Source of the DNA: Microcaldota archaeon
Lineage (GTDB): Archaea; Micrarchaeota; Micrarchaeia; Micrarchaeales; Micrarchaeaceae
Reading direction: 5' to 3'
Length of the DNA: 64,000 nucleotides
NCBI GenBank assembly: GCA_021810105.1
Contig: JAJZJM010000002.1
Coordinates: 109,491-173,490, forward strand
Of the stretch, positions 34,852 through 42,983 are shown one piece after another; positions within the stretch are counted from its first letter, which is position 1; each line of letters starts with the position of its first letter. The translations under genes and the position numbers were made by a program. The notes under the pieces were generated by a model that saw only the letters and a list, made by a program, of their open reading frames with translations, had not been told where the DNA came from and ran no database searches.

Positions 34852-36738
34852 GTGGACGCACCATACCTTATCCTGAAAAAGGAGATATTTTCATTGTTTG
34901 AAAGCGAGGCAAAAAGACTAGGCTGCCAATACACTGTTGAGGATATTGAAAATAGCATATCACAATCAAAAGGGATTGGAGATATCTCATCTTCTATAGC
35001 GTTCAGATTTGCCAAAAAAATAGGAAGGCGTTCGGAGGATGTTGCGGCTGAAATTGTTGCACATATAAAGGCGCCTGAGCTCGTAAAGAGCATTACTGCA
35101 GATAATGGATTTGTAAATTTCCACCTTAAACGAGAGAGGTTTTCTTCAGAAACAATAGAGTATGTGTTAAAAAGAGGATATGAGGATAGCGCCTCAAGCG
35201 TTGGAGGCAGATCCAGGGTTGTTGTTGAATACGTAAGCGTAAACCCTGTGCACCCATGGCATGTAGGTCACCTTAGAAACGCCCTTATTGGAGACTCTCT
35301 TTCCAATATTTATCAGGCATGCGGCTATGAAGTTGTGCGGGAAAATTATCTTGATGACCTTGGGCTGCAGGCAGCAGAGGCGCTTTGGGGGCTTATGAAT
35401 CTTAAAAGGTTGGGCGTTTCCATAGACCCAACGAAGAAATTCGACCATATGCTTGGCGAGATATACGTTAAAACCAACAAATCTATTGAAACTGATTCGG
35501 GGATTATGGAAGAGATAAGAAAAACAAATAGGCTTATGGAGAATGATGAGACGGCTGAGAGGAAGACTTTGGAAGGCAGTATGATTTTTGAATATCTTAA
35601 AGCCGAGAGGGAAACCGCGTCCTCATTTGGAATATACCAAGATATTATCGTGAGAGAGAGCGATATAATCCATTTTAAGCTGTTCGATAAAGCGATTGAA
35701 CAACTGAAAGCAAAAGGAATTGCAAAATTGTATACTGAAGGCAAGTATTCAGGATGCATTGCAATGGACCTGGGCAGTATAGGAAGTGCTGGAACGCTGA
35801 CAGGATTGAAGGAAACCGTAAAAGTGCTCGTGAGGAGCGATGGTACTCCAAATTATGCAGCTAAAGACATAGCGTACCATATGTGGAAATTGGGGATTAT
35901 AAAGGATGATGTGTTATTTTCGACTCTTGTGCCAAAACAGAAAAACGGAAAGCCATTATACATTTCAGGGAAAGGCGGTAAAGAAATGGGATTCGGAGGC
36001 GCAGACGTTGCGATCAGCGTAATAGACTCCCAGCAAAATTTTGAACAGCAGGTAGTAAAAGGCGCAATAGAGGCGCTGCATGAAGGAAAAACGAAGGAGA
36101 TAAAGCACCTTGCTTACGAAGTGGTCGAACTGGAAGGCTCAAAATTATCAGGAAGGAAAGGCACATGGATAGGGTATACTGCTGATGACCTTCTTAACGA
36201 GGCGAAGAGCAGGGCTTTGAAGCTCATATCGCAACATGAGGGTTTGGGAGAAGATGAAAAAGAGCAGATAGCCAAAGCGGTCGGAATTGCTGCGATAAAA
36301 TTCACATTCTTGAAAATATCCCCAGAGAAGAAGATTATCTTTTCATGGGACGCTGCATTGACTTTCGATGGAGACTCTGGACCTTACTGCCAATACACTT
36401 ACGCAAGAGCTTCAAGAGTAATAGAAAAATCAGGAATCAGAGCTTTTGACAGACTGCCAATGATAAATGCGGTACCTGAGGAGGCTTTTGGCCTTATAAA
36501 ATTATTGGCTTTGTACGGCGAGATTGTTGAGAAGGCTTGCAGAGAATGCAGGCCTAACATAATTGCAGACTACCTGATAGACTTATCCACGTCTTTCAGC
36601 ACCTTCTATGAAAACGTGCAGATACTTAAAAAAGAGGGAAGCGAAAGAGATTGGTTCCTTTCTCTTGTATTTGCATTCAGGAAGGTACTCGGACGCTCGC
36701 TTGCATTGCTTGGGATAGACTCAATCGAGAAGATGTAA
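34852..36738 (+). CDS. argS: Arginyl-tRNA synthetase
   Basis: A 628-residue class I synthetase starting at GTG 34852. SVNPVHPWHVGHLRNALIGD holds the HIGH motif (HVGH) and KLSGRKGTWIG the KMSKS-like motif with family-typical shape. The N-terminal Add-1 domain and the C-terminal anticodon-binding helices (GPYCQYTYARASRV onward) are present. It charges tRNA-Arg. The unusual Trp before HVGH (PWHVGH) matches an archaeal ArgRS subgroup. Confidence 0.93.
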   Translation: MDAPYLILKKEIFSLFESEAKRLGCQYTVEDIENSISQSKGIGDISSSIAFRFAKKIGRRSEDVAAEIVAHIKAPELVKSITADNGFVNFHLKRERFSSETIEYVLKRGYEDSASSVGGRSRVVVEYVSVNPVHPWHVGHLRNALIGDSLSNIYQACGYEVVRENYLDDLGLQAAEALWGLMNLKRLGVSIDPTKKFDHMLGEIYVKTNKSIETDSGIMEEIRKTNRLMENDETAERKTLEGSMIFEYLKAERETASSFGIYQDIIVRESDIIHFKLFDKAIEQLKAKGIAKLYTEGKYSGCIAMDLGSIGSAGTLTGLKETVKVLVRSDGTPNYAAKDIAYHMWKLGIIKDDVLFSTLVPKQKNGKPLYISGKGGKEMGFGGADVAISVIDSQQNFEQQVVKGAIEALHEGKTKEIKHLAYEVVELEGSKLSGRKGTWIGYTADDLLNEAKSRALKLISQHEGLGEDEKEQIAKAVGIAAIKFTFLKISPEKKIIFSWDAALTFDGDSGPYCQYTYARASRVIEKSGIRAFDRLPMINAVPEEAFGLIKLLALYGEIVEKACRECRPNIIADYLIDLSTSFSTFYENVQILKKEGSERDWFLSLVFAFRKVLGRSLALLGIDSIEKM

Positions 36739-36740
36739 TT

Positions 36741-37223
36741 TTATGGCCACGCAGAATTGCAAAGCATCTCTCCGTATGTTGCATAATTTATTATATCAAT
36801 AAGAGTATCGCTTGTTTTTTCATAATTTACAGAGTCGCTCCTGCAGTATAAATTGCTCAGCCTGGATATCTTGTCGGAAAGCCTAACCACTATGCCTATA
36901 ATGCCCAATTTCTTTATGTTTTCGCTCCCATAGTCCGAGTTCTTCTTTATACCTATTTGATAGCATAAATCAATGGCAGAGTGCGTGCTCATTCCTGAGC
37001 CTTTGAGTATAAATAACGCCGCATTCTTTAGCAGGTTGAATGATCTCTCGCACTCTTTGAAATTTATTTCGATTCCATCACTTGTCTTGAAGTAGGTAGT
37101 CTCGAGTATTTTACCCATCTGCATAATCAGGCTTGCCTCTGATTGATTATCAGGTATGGGTACATCTAGATTGCTGAAAAGGTATTCTCTAAATATTTGC
37201 TCCCATTCTGACAAGATTATCAA
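36741..37223 (-). CDS. DUF1599/Nmad1-like nucleotide-modification-associated protein
   Basis: A 160-residue helical protein. The segment KKNSDYGSENIKKLGIIGIV followed by VRLSDKISRLSNL, ending DTLIDIINYATYG, matches the DUF1599 (nucleotide modification associated domain 1) pattern, an all-alpha MazG-like fold implicated in nucleotide metabolism or DNA modification in phages. Catalytic function is unproven. It follows argS convergently with a 2-base gap. Confidence 0.72.
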   Translation of the reverse strand: MIILSEWEQIFREYLFSNLDVPIPDNQSEASLIMQMGKILETTYFKTSDGIEINFKECERSFNLLKNAALFILKGSGMSTHSAIDLCYQIGIKKNSDYGSENIKKLGIIGIVVRLSDKISRLSNLYCRSDSVNYEKTSDTLIDIINYATYGEMLCNSAWP

Positions 37224-37263
37224 TTAAAATCTAAAGTTAACTATAAATATGGAATTGGATGTG

Positions 37264-37926
37264 TCACAATGCTTTATAAAGCTCCTCCATGCTTTCGAAC
37301 ATGAAATCCGGCTTATGTAGCAGCAATCTCTGCTTGCTATCAAATCCGTTTGCCACTACGCATGATTTTATACCTGCAAACCTAGCCGCATCTACATCAT
37401 CTGCAGAGTCGCCAATATAGATCGTGTCTTTTTTATCGGACTTTAAAGATTTTATGAGAACCTCTATCCCAATCGGGCTGGGCTTCCATGCACCAAGCGC
37501 CTGCGCGCTTTCTATGGCATCGAAGTAATTCTCAATTTTCAGCCTTTCTATCTCCTTTATCACCCTGTACATATTCCCATTTGTTAAGAGCGCAATCTTT
37601 TTCCCTCTCGAATCCAGCTCTTCTAAAACCTCACGCACTCCATTATGCAATCTTGGCACCAAAAGAGACATTGAAAGATTTATAGGTTTTGATAGGACGC
37701 GGTTCTCAAATTCCCTGCTTTTTGAGCTCATGCTCTCTTTTTTGATTATCGCTTTATGGGGCTCTATTGCAGATATCTGTTTTCTTCTAGAAGCCCATTT
37801 GTAATATTTTACTGCTGGATTGAGTTTCTCATTTATAAGTCTTAGCCACTTTACAGTAGTCAACGTGCCGTCCCAATCGAATATGAAGGTGTCAAATTTG
37901 CTTGATAGCTTGGGTTGACGTATCAC
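37264..37926 (-). CDS. HAD-superfamily hydrolase (phosphoglycolate-phosphatase-like)
   Basis: A 220-residue HAD phosphatase: motif I FIFDWDGTLTT (Asp17 nucleophile, Asp19), motif II ALLTNGN, motif III Lys in WKPSPIG, and motif IV IYIGDSADDVDAA. A helical cap lies between motifs I and II. Substrate unknown; the subgroup includes phosphoglycolate and nucleotide phosphatases. It overlaps the end of leuS by 4 bases and is co-directional with it. Confidence 0.88.
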   Translation of the reverse strand: MIRQPKLSSKFDTFIFDWDGTLTTVKWLRLINEKLNPAVKYYKWASRRKQISAIEPHKAIIKKESMSSKSREFENRVLSKPINLSMSLLVPRLHNGVREVLEELDSRGKKIALLTNGNMYRVIKEIERLKIENYFDAIESAQALGAWKPSPIGIEVLIKSLKSDKKDTIYIGDSADDVDAARFAGIKSCVVANGFDSKQRLLLHKPDFMFESMEELYKAL

Positions 37927-40754
37927 CAGATCACATCTATGCTGGGCTTGGTTGGAAGTGCGCGTTTGGCCCTCTGGGATTTTGACTCTTCCTCCAACTC
38001 TATTGCTATTTCTGCGCCAAATTTTGACCCAAGGTACTCTTTAGCCTCTTCAAAACCTTCCTTTAATTGAGATGATGAGACGGGGTTTTCCTTCTCCAAC
38101 GAGTTCAACCTTTTTGAAAACCTCGAGAGGAATTCGGAAAGCGTAGCTTTATCAACGCCTTTGACTTTATCGATCACATCAGAGATCTTTTTTGTGCTAG
38201 CCAGTTCATCGTATGCTTTTGCCTTCCAATCAGCGGCTATAATTATATTGATAGACTTGGGCTTTTTTGTCTCGCTCTTGGCTGTTTTTGATGTTAATGA
38301 TATGGCATTCTTTATGTCCTGCTCTGTGCTGTCTATTATCTCCTCGATCTTCTCCGCCTCTTGGTTGATCATTTGCATGTCGGCTTCTGGCCACTTTTCT
38401 TTTGAAGCAAACGTGTTATTTCCTAGCACGTGCCATAGCTCTTCAGCAATATGCGGCATGATGGGCTGAAGCATCAAAGCGAGCTTGTCTAAGAATTCCT
38501 TTAATACAATCTGGTTTTTGCCGCCCTTATCAAGGTATTGCTTTATTTCTGTTATGGAATTATAATATATCTCAGTATATGCCTCCCTGAATGAAAGACG
38601 GTCCATGCTTTCTGTAGCTTTCTTTATCTTGGAGTTTAGTTTAGAATATAGCCAATAATCAATGTGGGATAGGCTGCCTGCTTCATATTGATCCAATGAG
38701 GATACAAGCTCATATAGAGCATTGTTCTTTGCTTCTATGCTCTTTATTCCTTCTTCAGTAAAGTTGGTATCAGTACCTATGTCTGCAGATGCGAGTTCTA
38801 TAAATCTAACAGAGTCTGCGCCGTATTTTTTTATGCCTTGCAGAAGAGGGATGACGTTGCCAAGGCTTTTGCTCATCTTCTCGCCTTCGTATGTAACCAT
38901 GCCGTTTACAACAACCTGCTTTGGCCACATCTTTTTTGGCAATATTGCTATGTGATTGTAAATGTACATCATGTAATGGTTGTAAATAAGGTCAGGAGCG
39001 GAATGACGCGACGTATTCACATACCAATAATTTACCGATTCCTGGCATCTTTTTATTGTGGAGACATCGATACCTGTTTCCGCAGATATCGATTCAACGT
39101 CACCTTTGTTTAGAACAACAAAATCAAAAAATTCAGGTTTTAGCTGCTCTGATTTGATTGTATCAGACTTCAAAATAGGGAATATCGTATAGAAAACAGG
39201 ATATATTGTTGAATCAGAGAGCGATTCTATTATATGAGATGGTTCATAAGGGAATTTCGTCCCCAACCCCTGTGATCTTTCTGTAGCCCTTAACCCTATC
39301 CATTCGGAAGCTGCGTTGAATGCACCTTTTAGTTGAGGTGGGTAAACTTTCATATCCGACATGAATGACCTTACGTCATCTTTCCATGCTTTATTGCCAT
39401 AATTGATAAACCATTGATCTACTTTTTTTACTATTATTTCTGTGCCGCATCTGCATATCACAGGTTCCGCATTTCCTATTACGTATATGCTAATCGCTGT
39501 GCCAGAAGATATCATGTCTTTTTTTATTAATTCGCGGGCTTCTGACTCTGGTTTGCCTTCATATTTACCGATCGACATTATTCCGTGATGAGCTTCCTCC
39601 CTGTAGAGTTTTTTCGTTGCCTCTTCTATTAATTTATAATCCGAGCGAGAGTCGCCCATTATCGATTCCAAGTGCGCAAGAGCAGGAATATCTACGCCTT
39701 CAGATTGACCATCTTTATTTTTATCCGGGATTGCTATAACCTTCTTGTAAGATTCTGGCGGGATGTTATACCCTTCAGATTTCAGCTTTTCGAGTGCCAC
39801 ATAGTCGAATGGTGCATGAGCAGGTACAGACATGACAATTCCGGTTCCAAAACCCTCTTTTACGAAGAATCCGGGAAAGACAGGCACGGATTCCCCAGTC
39901 TCTGGATTGATGGCATTTTTTTTCAATAGGGCATCTGCAGTAACTTCGCCCAATATTTTTAATTCAAACTGGTTAGAGAGAGATGCAGCGGCAGCCTTTG
40001 ACACATAAAACTTTTCACCTTTAATCTCTACAATCGAGTATCCCGAATTTTTGTTTACAAACAGATTGGTTACCCCGTATATGGTTTCTGGCCTATAGGT
40101 AGTACACACAAAAAATATTTCGGAATCCTTATCTTTAAATTTTATCCCTGTCAGTTCCTCAATCTCCGGATGCGTGTCATGGAGAGTATCATGCTGTCCT
40201 ATGGCACTCATATCATTTGTGCACCACCCAACAGGATGAACCCCTTTTTCAAGATATCCTTTTTCCTTAAGCTTTGAAAACTGCCATTCCACAAACTTGC
40301 TGAAAAGAGGATCTATAGAAATAAACTTACGCCTCCAGTCTATGCTAAATCCTGCAGCTTTCATAGACTCTGTCATTTCATTTGTAAAATATTCCGCAAT
40401 GAAGAGGGGGTCTGACATCTTTTTTATGTCTTCATCCGGGATATTGAAAATTTTCAGCTCTTCGATCAATTCTGGATCTGATTTTGCTATTCTTTTTGCA
40501 ATCGAGAGGATTGGTATGCCAGATGCATGGAAACCCATGGGAAAAAGCACATTAAATCCCCTCATGCGAAGGTATCTTGCGTACGTATCTGTAGTGGCGT
40601 ATGTTCTTAAATGCCCTATATGAAGAGGCATGTTAACATAGGGGAATGCTGCAGTTATCAGCCTGCTTTCCTTATCGTTAGGCTCTACTTCGAATGCTTT
40701 TTCTTTGTCCCAGGCATCCTGCCATTTTTTTTCTATATTTGAATAATCAATCAT
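37923..40754 (-). CDS. leuS: Leucyl-tRNA synthetase, archaeal type
   Basis: A 943-residue class I synthetase. NMPLHIGHLRTYATTD (HIGH at residues 44-47), EKMSKSLGNVIPL (KMSKS), the CP1 editing domain (TTYRPETIYGVTNLFVN) and an archaeal/eukaryotic-type insertion pattern with WYVNTSRHSAPDLIYNHY are present. The C-terminal 150 residues are Lys/Glu-rich, as in archaeal forms that bind the long variable arm of tRNA-Leu. Three tRNA-Leu genes lie in this window. Confidence 0.95.
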   Translation of the reverse strand: MIDYSNIEKKWQDAWDKEKAFEVEPNDKESRLITAAFPYVNMPLHIGHLRTYATTDTYARYLRMRGFNVLFPMGFHASGIPILSIAKRIAKSDPELIEELKIFNIPDEDIKKMSDPLFIAEYFTNEMTESMKAAGFSIDWRRKFISIDPLFSKFVEWQFSKLKEKGYLEKGVHPVGWCTNDMSAIGQHDTLHDTHPEIEELTGIKFKDKDSEIFFVCTTYRPETIYGVTNLFVNKNSGYSIVEIKGEKFYVSKAAAASLSNQFELKILGEVTADALLKKNAINPETGESVPVFPGFFVKEGFGTGIVMSVPAHAPFDYVALEKLKSEGYNIPPESYKKVIAIPDKNKDGQSEGVDIPALAHLESIMGDSRSDYKLIEEATKKLYREEAHHGIMSIGKYEGKPESEARELIKKDMISSGTAISIYVIGNAEPVICRCGTEIIVKKVDQWFINYGNKAWKDDVRSFMSDMKVYPPQLKGAFNAASEWIGLRATERSQGLGTKFPYEPSHIIESLSDSTIYPVFYTIFPILKSDTIKSEQLKPEFFDFVVLNKGDVESISAETGIDVSTIKRCQESVNYWYVNTSRHSAPDLIYNHYMMYIYNHIAILPKKMWPKQVVVNGMVTYEGEKMSKSLGNVIPLLQGIKKYGADSVRFIELASADIGTDTNFTEEGIKSIEAKNNALYELVSSLDQYEAGSLSHIDYWLYSKLNSKIKKATESMDRLSFREAYTEIYYNSITEIKQYLDKGGKNQIVLKEFLDKLALMLQPIMPHIAEELWHVLGNNTFASKEKWPEADMQMINQEAEKIEEIIDSTEQDIKNAISLTSKTAKSETKKPKSINIIIAADWKAKAYDELASTKKISDVIDKVKGVDKATLSEFLSRFSKRLNSLEKENPVSSSQLKEGFEEAKEYLGSKFGAEIAIELEEESKSQRAKRALPTKPSIDVIW

Positions 40755-40828
40755 AAAATTACCGTACGATATGTTGTTTTAATACTTTGTCAGGCAAAGC
40801 TATATAATTTGTTTAGAAGGGTGCTTTC

Positions 40829-41704
40829 ATGGAAATATTTGCGGTAAGAGTAATTAGCCTTATTGCGATAGGCCTAATATATATGTTATTTGACCTTTTC
40901 AATAAAAGAAATATACCCTCTTGGTTTGTTTACAGCGCGTTGGCATACGGAATATTGCTCACCGTTCTCTATCTAAACGTAAGCAGCATACTGATAAGTG
41001 CTGCGATAGGTGCGGTAGTATTCGCAGCGGGATATTTGGTATATCGCAACGGATCTCTAGGTGCAGGAGATGTTTTTGAATTTGCAACTTTATCGCTAAT
41101 ATTGCCTTTCCAGGCGCTGCCCTTCTTCACCAGAACAGGACAGCTGGGTCTGCCTTTTATAATATCCGTATTTATGGCGACTGGAATCACGGCCCTAGTG
41201 ATAGTGCCGATCTATTATCTGCCGAAATCGCACATAAGGCATATCAGGATAGGAAAGGAAATACCTAAAGGAGATGCAGGAAGGGCAATCCTGGTAAGCC
41301 TGGTCTATCTGATTTTCGCCATATTCCTGATTACTGACGTTGGTATTAGCATTGCAGGGATAGCTGTACTTATCCTCCTTATGCTAGGCTCTGCTATGAT
41401 TATGCTTTTTCAGAAACCAATAGCAGAATCTATGATTGAGTATGTCACAGTTTATAAGTTCGAAGAGGGGGATATGATAGCAACAAACCTGATGGAACCT
41501 AACTCTGTTGGAAAGATAAAAAAACACATTAAGAACTTTGGCAGACTTGTCACCCCAGAATTAATAAAGGAAATGAAAAGAAAAAAAATAAAAAACAGAT
41601 TCCCCGTATACAAAAAGGCAATCCCCCTCGCAGCGCCAATTTTTATTGGAATAGTTACTGCGCTGCTTTTTGGTAACGTAATACTCTTCCTTATTGTGCA
41701 TTAA
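40829..41704 (+). CDS. Type IV prepilin/preflagellin-like aspartic peptidase (A24 family)
   Basis: A 291-residue polytopic protein with the two active Asp residues: Asp22 in the loop after TM1 (MLFDLFNKRNIP) and Asp81 in the GxGD motif (SLGAGDVFEF). It cleaves class III signal peptides of pilin-like proteins at the cytoplasmic membrane face. A cytoplasmic region between TM6 and the last helix (KFEEGDMIATNLMEP) is extra relative to bacterial PilD. Pilin-like genes follow at 41708 and 42984, so this is a matched set. Confidence 0.85.
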   Translation: MEIFAVRVISLIAIGLIYMLFDLFNKRNIPSWFVYSALAYGILLTVLYLNVSSILISAAIGAVVFAAGYLVYRNGSLGAGDVFEFATLSLILPFQALPFFTRTGQLGLPFIISVFMATGITALVIVPIYYLPKSHIRHIRIGKEIPKGDAGRAILVSLVYLIFAIFLITDVGISIAGIAVLILLMLGSAMIMLFQKPIAESMIEYVTVYKFEEGDMIATNLMEPNSVGKIKKHIKNFGRLVTPELIKEMKRKKIKNRFPVYKKAIPLAAPIFIGIVTALLFGNVILFLIVH

Positions 41705-41707
41705 AGA

Positions 41708-42181
41708 TTAGCTTGCTTTTAGCACTACCGATCCCGATACTGTAGTCTGGAAGGAGGTGGCCAGGTTTGTATAGTTTAGCATCAGATAGCCCCTGTATAT
41801 ACTGCCTGGTTTGCCGCTAAATTGCGCTGTGCTATTTACATAGCAAGGTATTGAAATGGTGATATTTCCTCCTACGGCTATATCATTTGACTGGAAAAGG
41901 AGGGCATTAGAGGGAATTGCCTGCAAGGTATTGCAGTACGCCCCAGTTATGTTTATAGGGTAACCAGTTCCCTGTTTTATTCCGAATGTAAGTATCCCGT
42001 TTGCAGAAAATGATGGGTTAACGCACTCAAATGAGGAGGGGAGCAAGCAGCTTGGATGTATGTAGGAGTTTGAATTGAATACGCCAGCAACTTCGAGAAT
42101 CAGCAATGCGATTACTATTATAAGCAGAGCCCAGCCGTAAGTTATCAGGTATTCTATAGCGCTTTGCAGTTTAATTTCCAT
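41708..42181 (-). CDS. Pilin-like secreted protein with class III signal
   Basis: A 157-residue protein with the N-terminus LQSAIEYLITYGWALLIIVI: a short charged lead, conserved Q-S-A-x-E-Y-L-x-T-Y-G-W-A and a hydrophobic helix, typical of DPANN and related pilin-like proteins. The exported part has Cys pairs (Cys45/52, Cys82/112) and Asn-rich sites. Three bases from the convergent peptidase gene end. Likely a surface filament subunit or anchored protein. Confidence 0.8.
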   Translation of the reverse strand: MEIKLQSAIEYLITYGWALLIIVIALLILEVAGVFNSNSYIHPSCLLPSSFECVNPSFSANGILTFGIKQGTGYPINITGAYCNTLQAIPSNALLFQSNDIAVGGNITISIPCYVNSTAQFSGKPGSIYRGYLMLNYTNLATSFQTTVSGSVVLKAS

Positions 42182-42327
42182 CTTATCAACAACACCTTTC
42201 GGATAACGCCACGCTTAAGCCTTGGATGCTTTTACATTATACTATGGAAACGAAGAATTTAAGAGTTTGATATCCTATTTAAAAATAAGCATTTGAGGAT
42301 TCAGATTGAATGCTGGCAGAGGATTGT

Positions 42328-42972
42328 ATGAAAAACACCGTGCTTAAAATTGCAATGGGAATTACCTTTCTAATCCTTCTTGGAGGAAGCACGTTAGGCC
42401 AATCTACTGGCGTTTCTAGGATAACTCTTAATTCTACATCCATAAAGCTTGCGCCATATGGCCACGCGCTTGTAGCTTATAATGTAAGCCTAGTTTCCGG
42501 CAAATCAGGACTTACCAATATTAGCTACTTGCAGAAAGAGAATATTACCTATATAGGGATTGGAGTAAATTTCAGCAAGCCTAGCGGATATCCACCATAT
42601 AACGGTATTGCAAATATTTCGCTTGGTGCAGGATTATTCTATGGAGTATTTGCAATACAGTTTGTTTCAACAGGAAGCGCACCCTCTTCAAACTATACTT
42701 TGCTATTGATAAATATAACAAATCCGAACTCAAAACCTGTAAGCACAACTTCAACAATAGGCACTAGTTCAACCACAAGCACCATATATCAGGCTGCGTC
42801 GCAAAATGAGAATTATCTGCTATATGTATTAGCCGCAGTGATAATCATTGTAATAATTGCAGTTATTTTATATACTAGAAAGAGGGGCAGAACAAATATC
42901 ACTCCTCAACCCTCCTCACCATCATCAACACCTGCCTCTTCTGAAGTAGAATTAGAAAAGCCGCAAGTGTGA
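42328..42972 (+). CDS. Secreted, C-terminally anchored surface protein
   Basis: About 214 residues from ATG 42328 (MKNTVLKIAMGITFL): a Sec-type signal peptide ending near LGQS, a beta-rich exported domain with Asn-x-Ser/Thr sites, a Ser/Thr-rich stalk (about residues 135-160), a TM helix (LLYVLAAVIIIVIIAVIL) and a short basic cytoplasmic tail. The architecture is that of archaeal S-layer-associated or adhesin-like surface proteins. Family not recognised. Confidence 0.68.
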   Translation: MKNTVLKIAMGITFLILLGGSTLGQSTGVSRITLNSTSIKLAPYGHALVAYNVSLVSGKSGLTNISYLQKENITYIGIGVNFSKPSGYPPYNGIANISLGAGLFYGVFAIQFVSTGSAPSSNYTLLLINITNPNSKPVSTTSTIGTSSTTSTIYQAASQNENYLLYVLAAVIIIVIIAVILYTRKRGRTNITPQPSSPSSTPASSEVELEKPQV

Positions 42973-42983
42973 AATCTTATTTT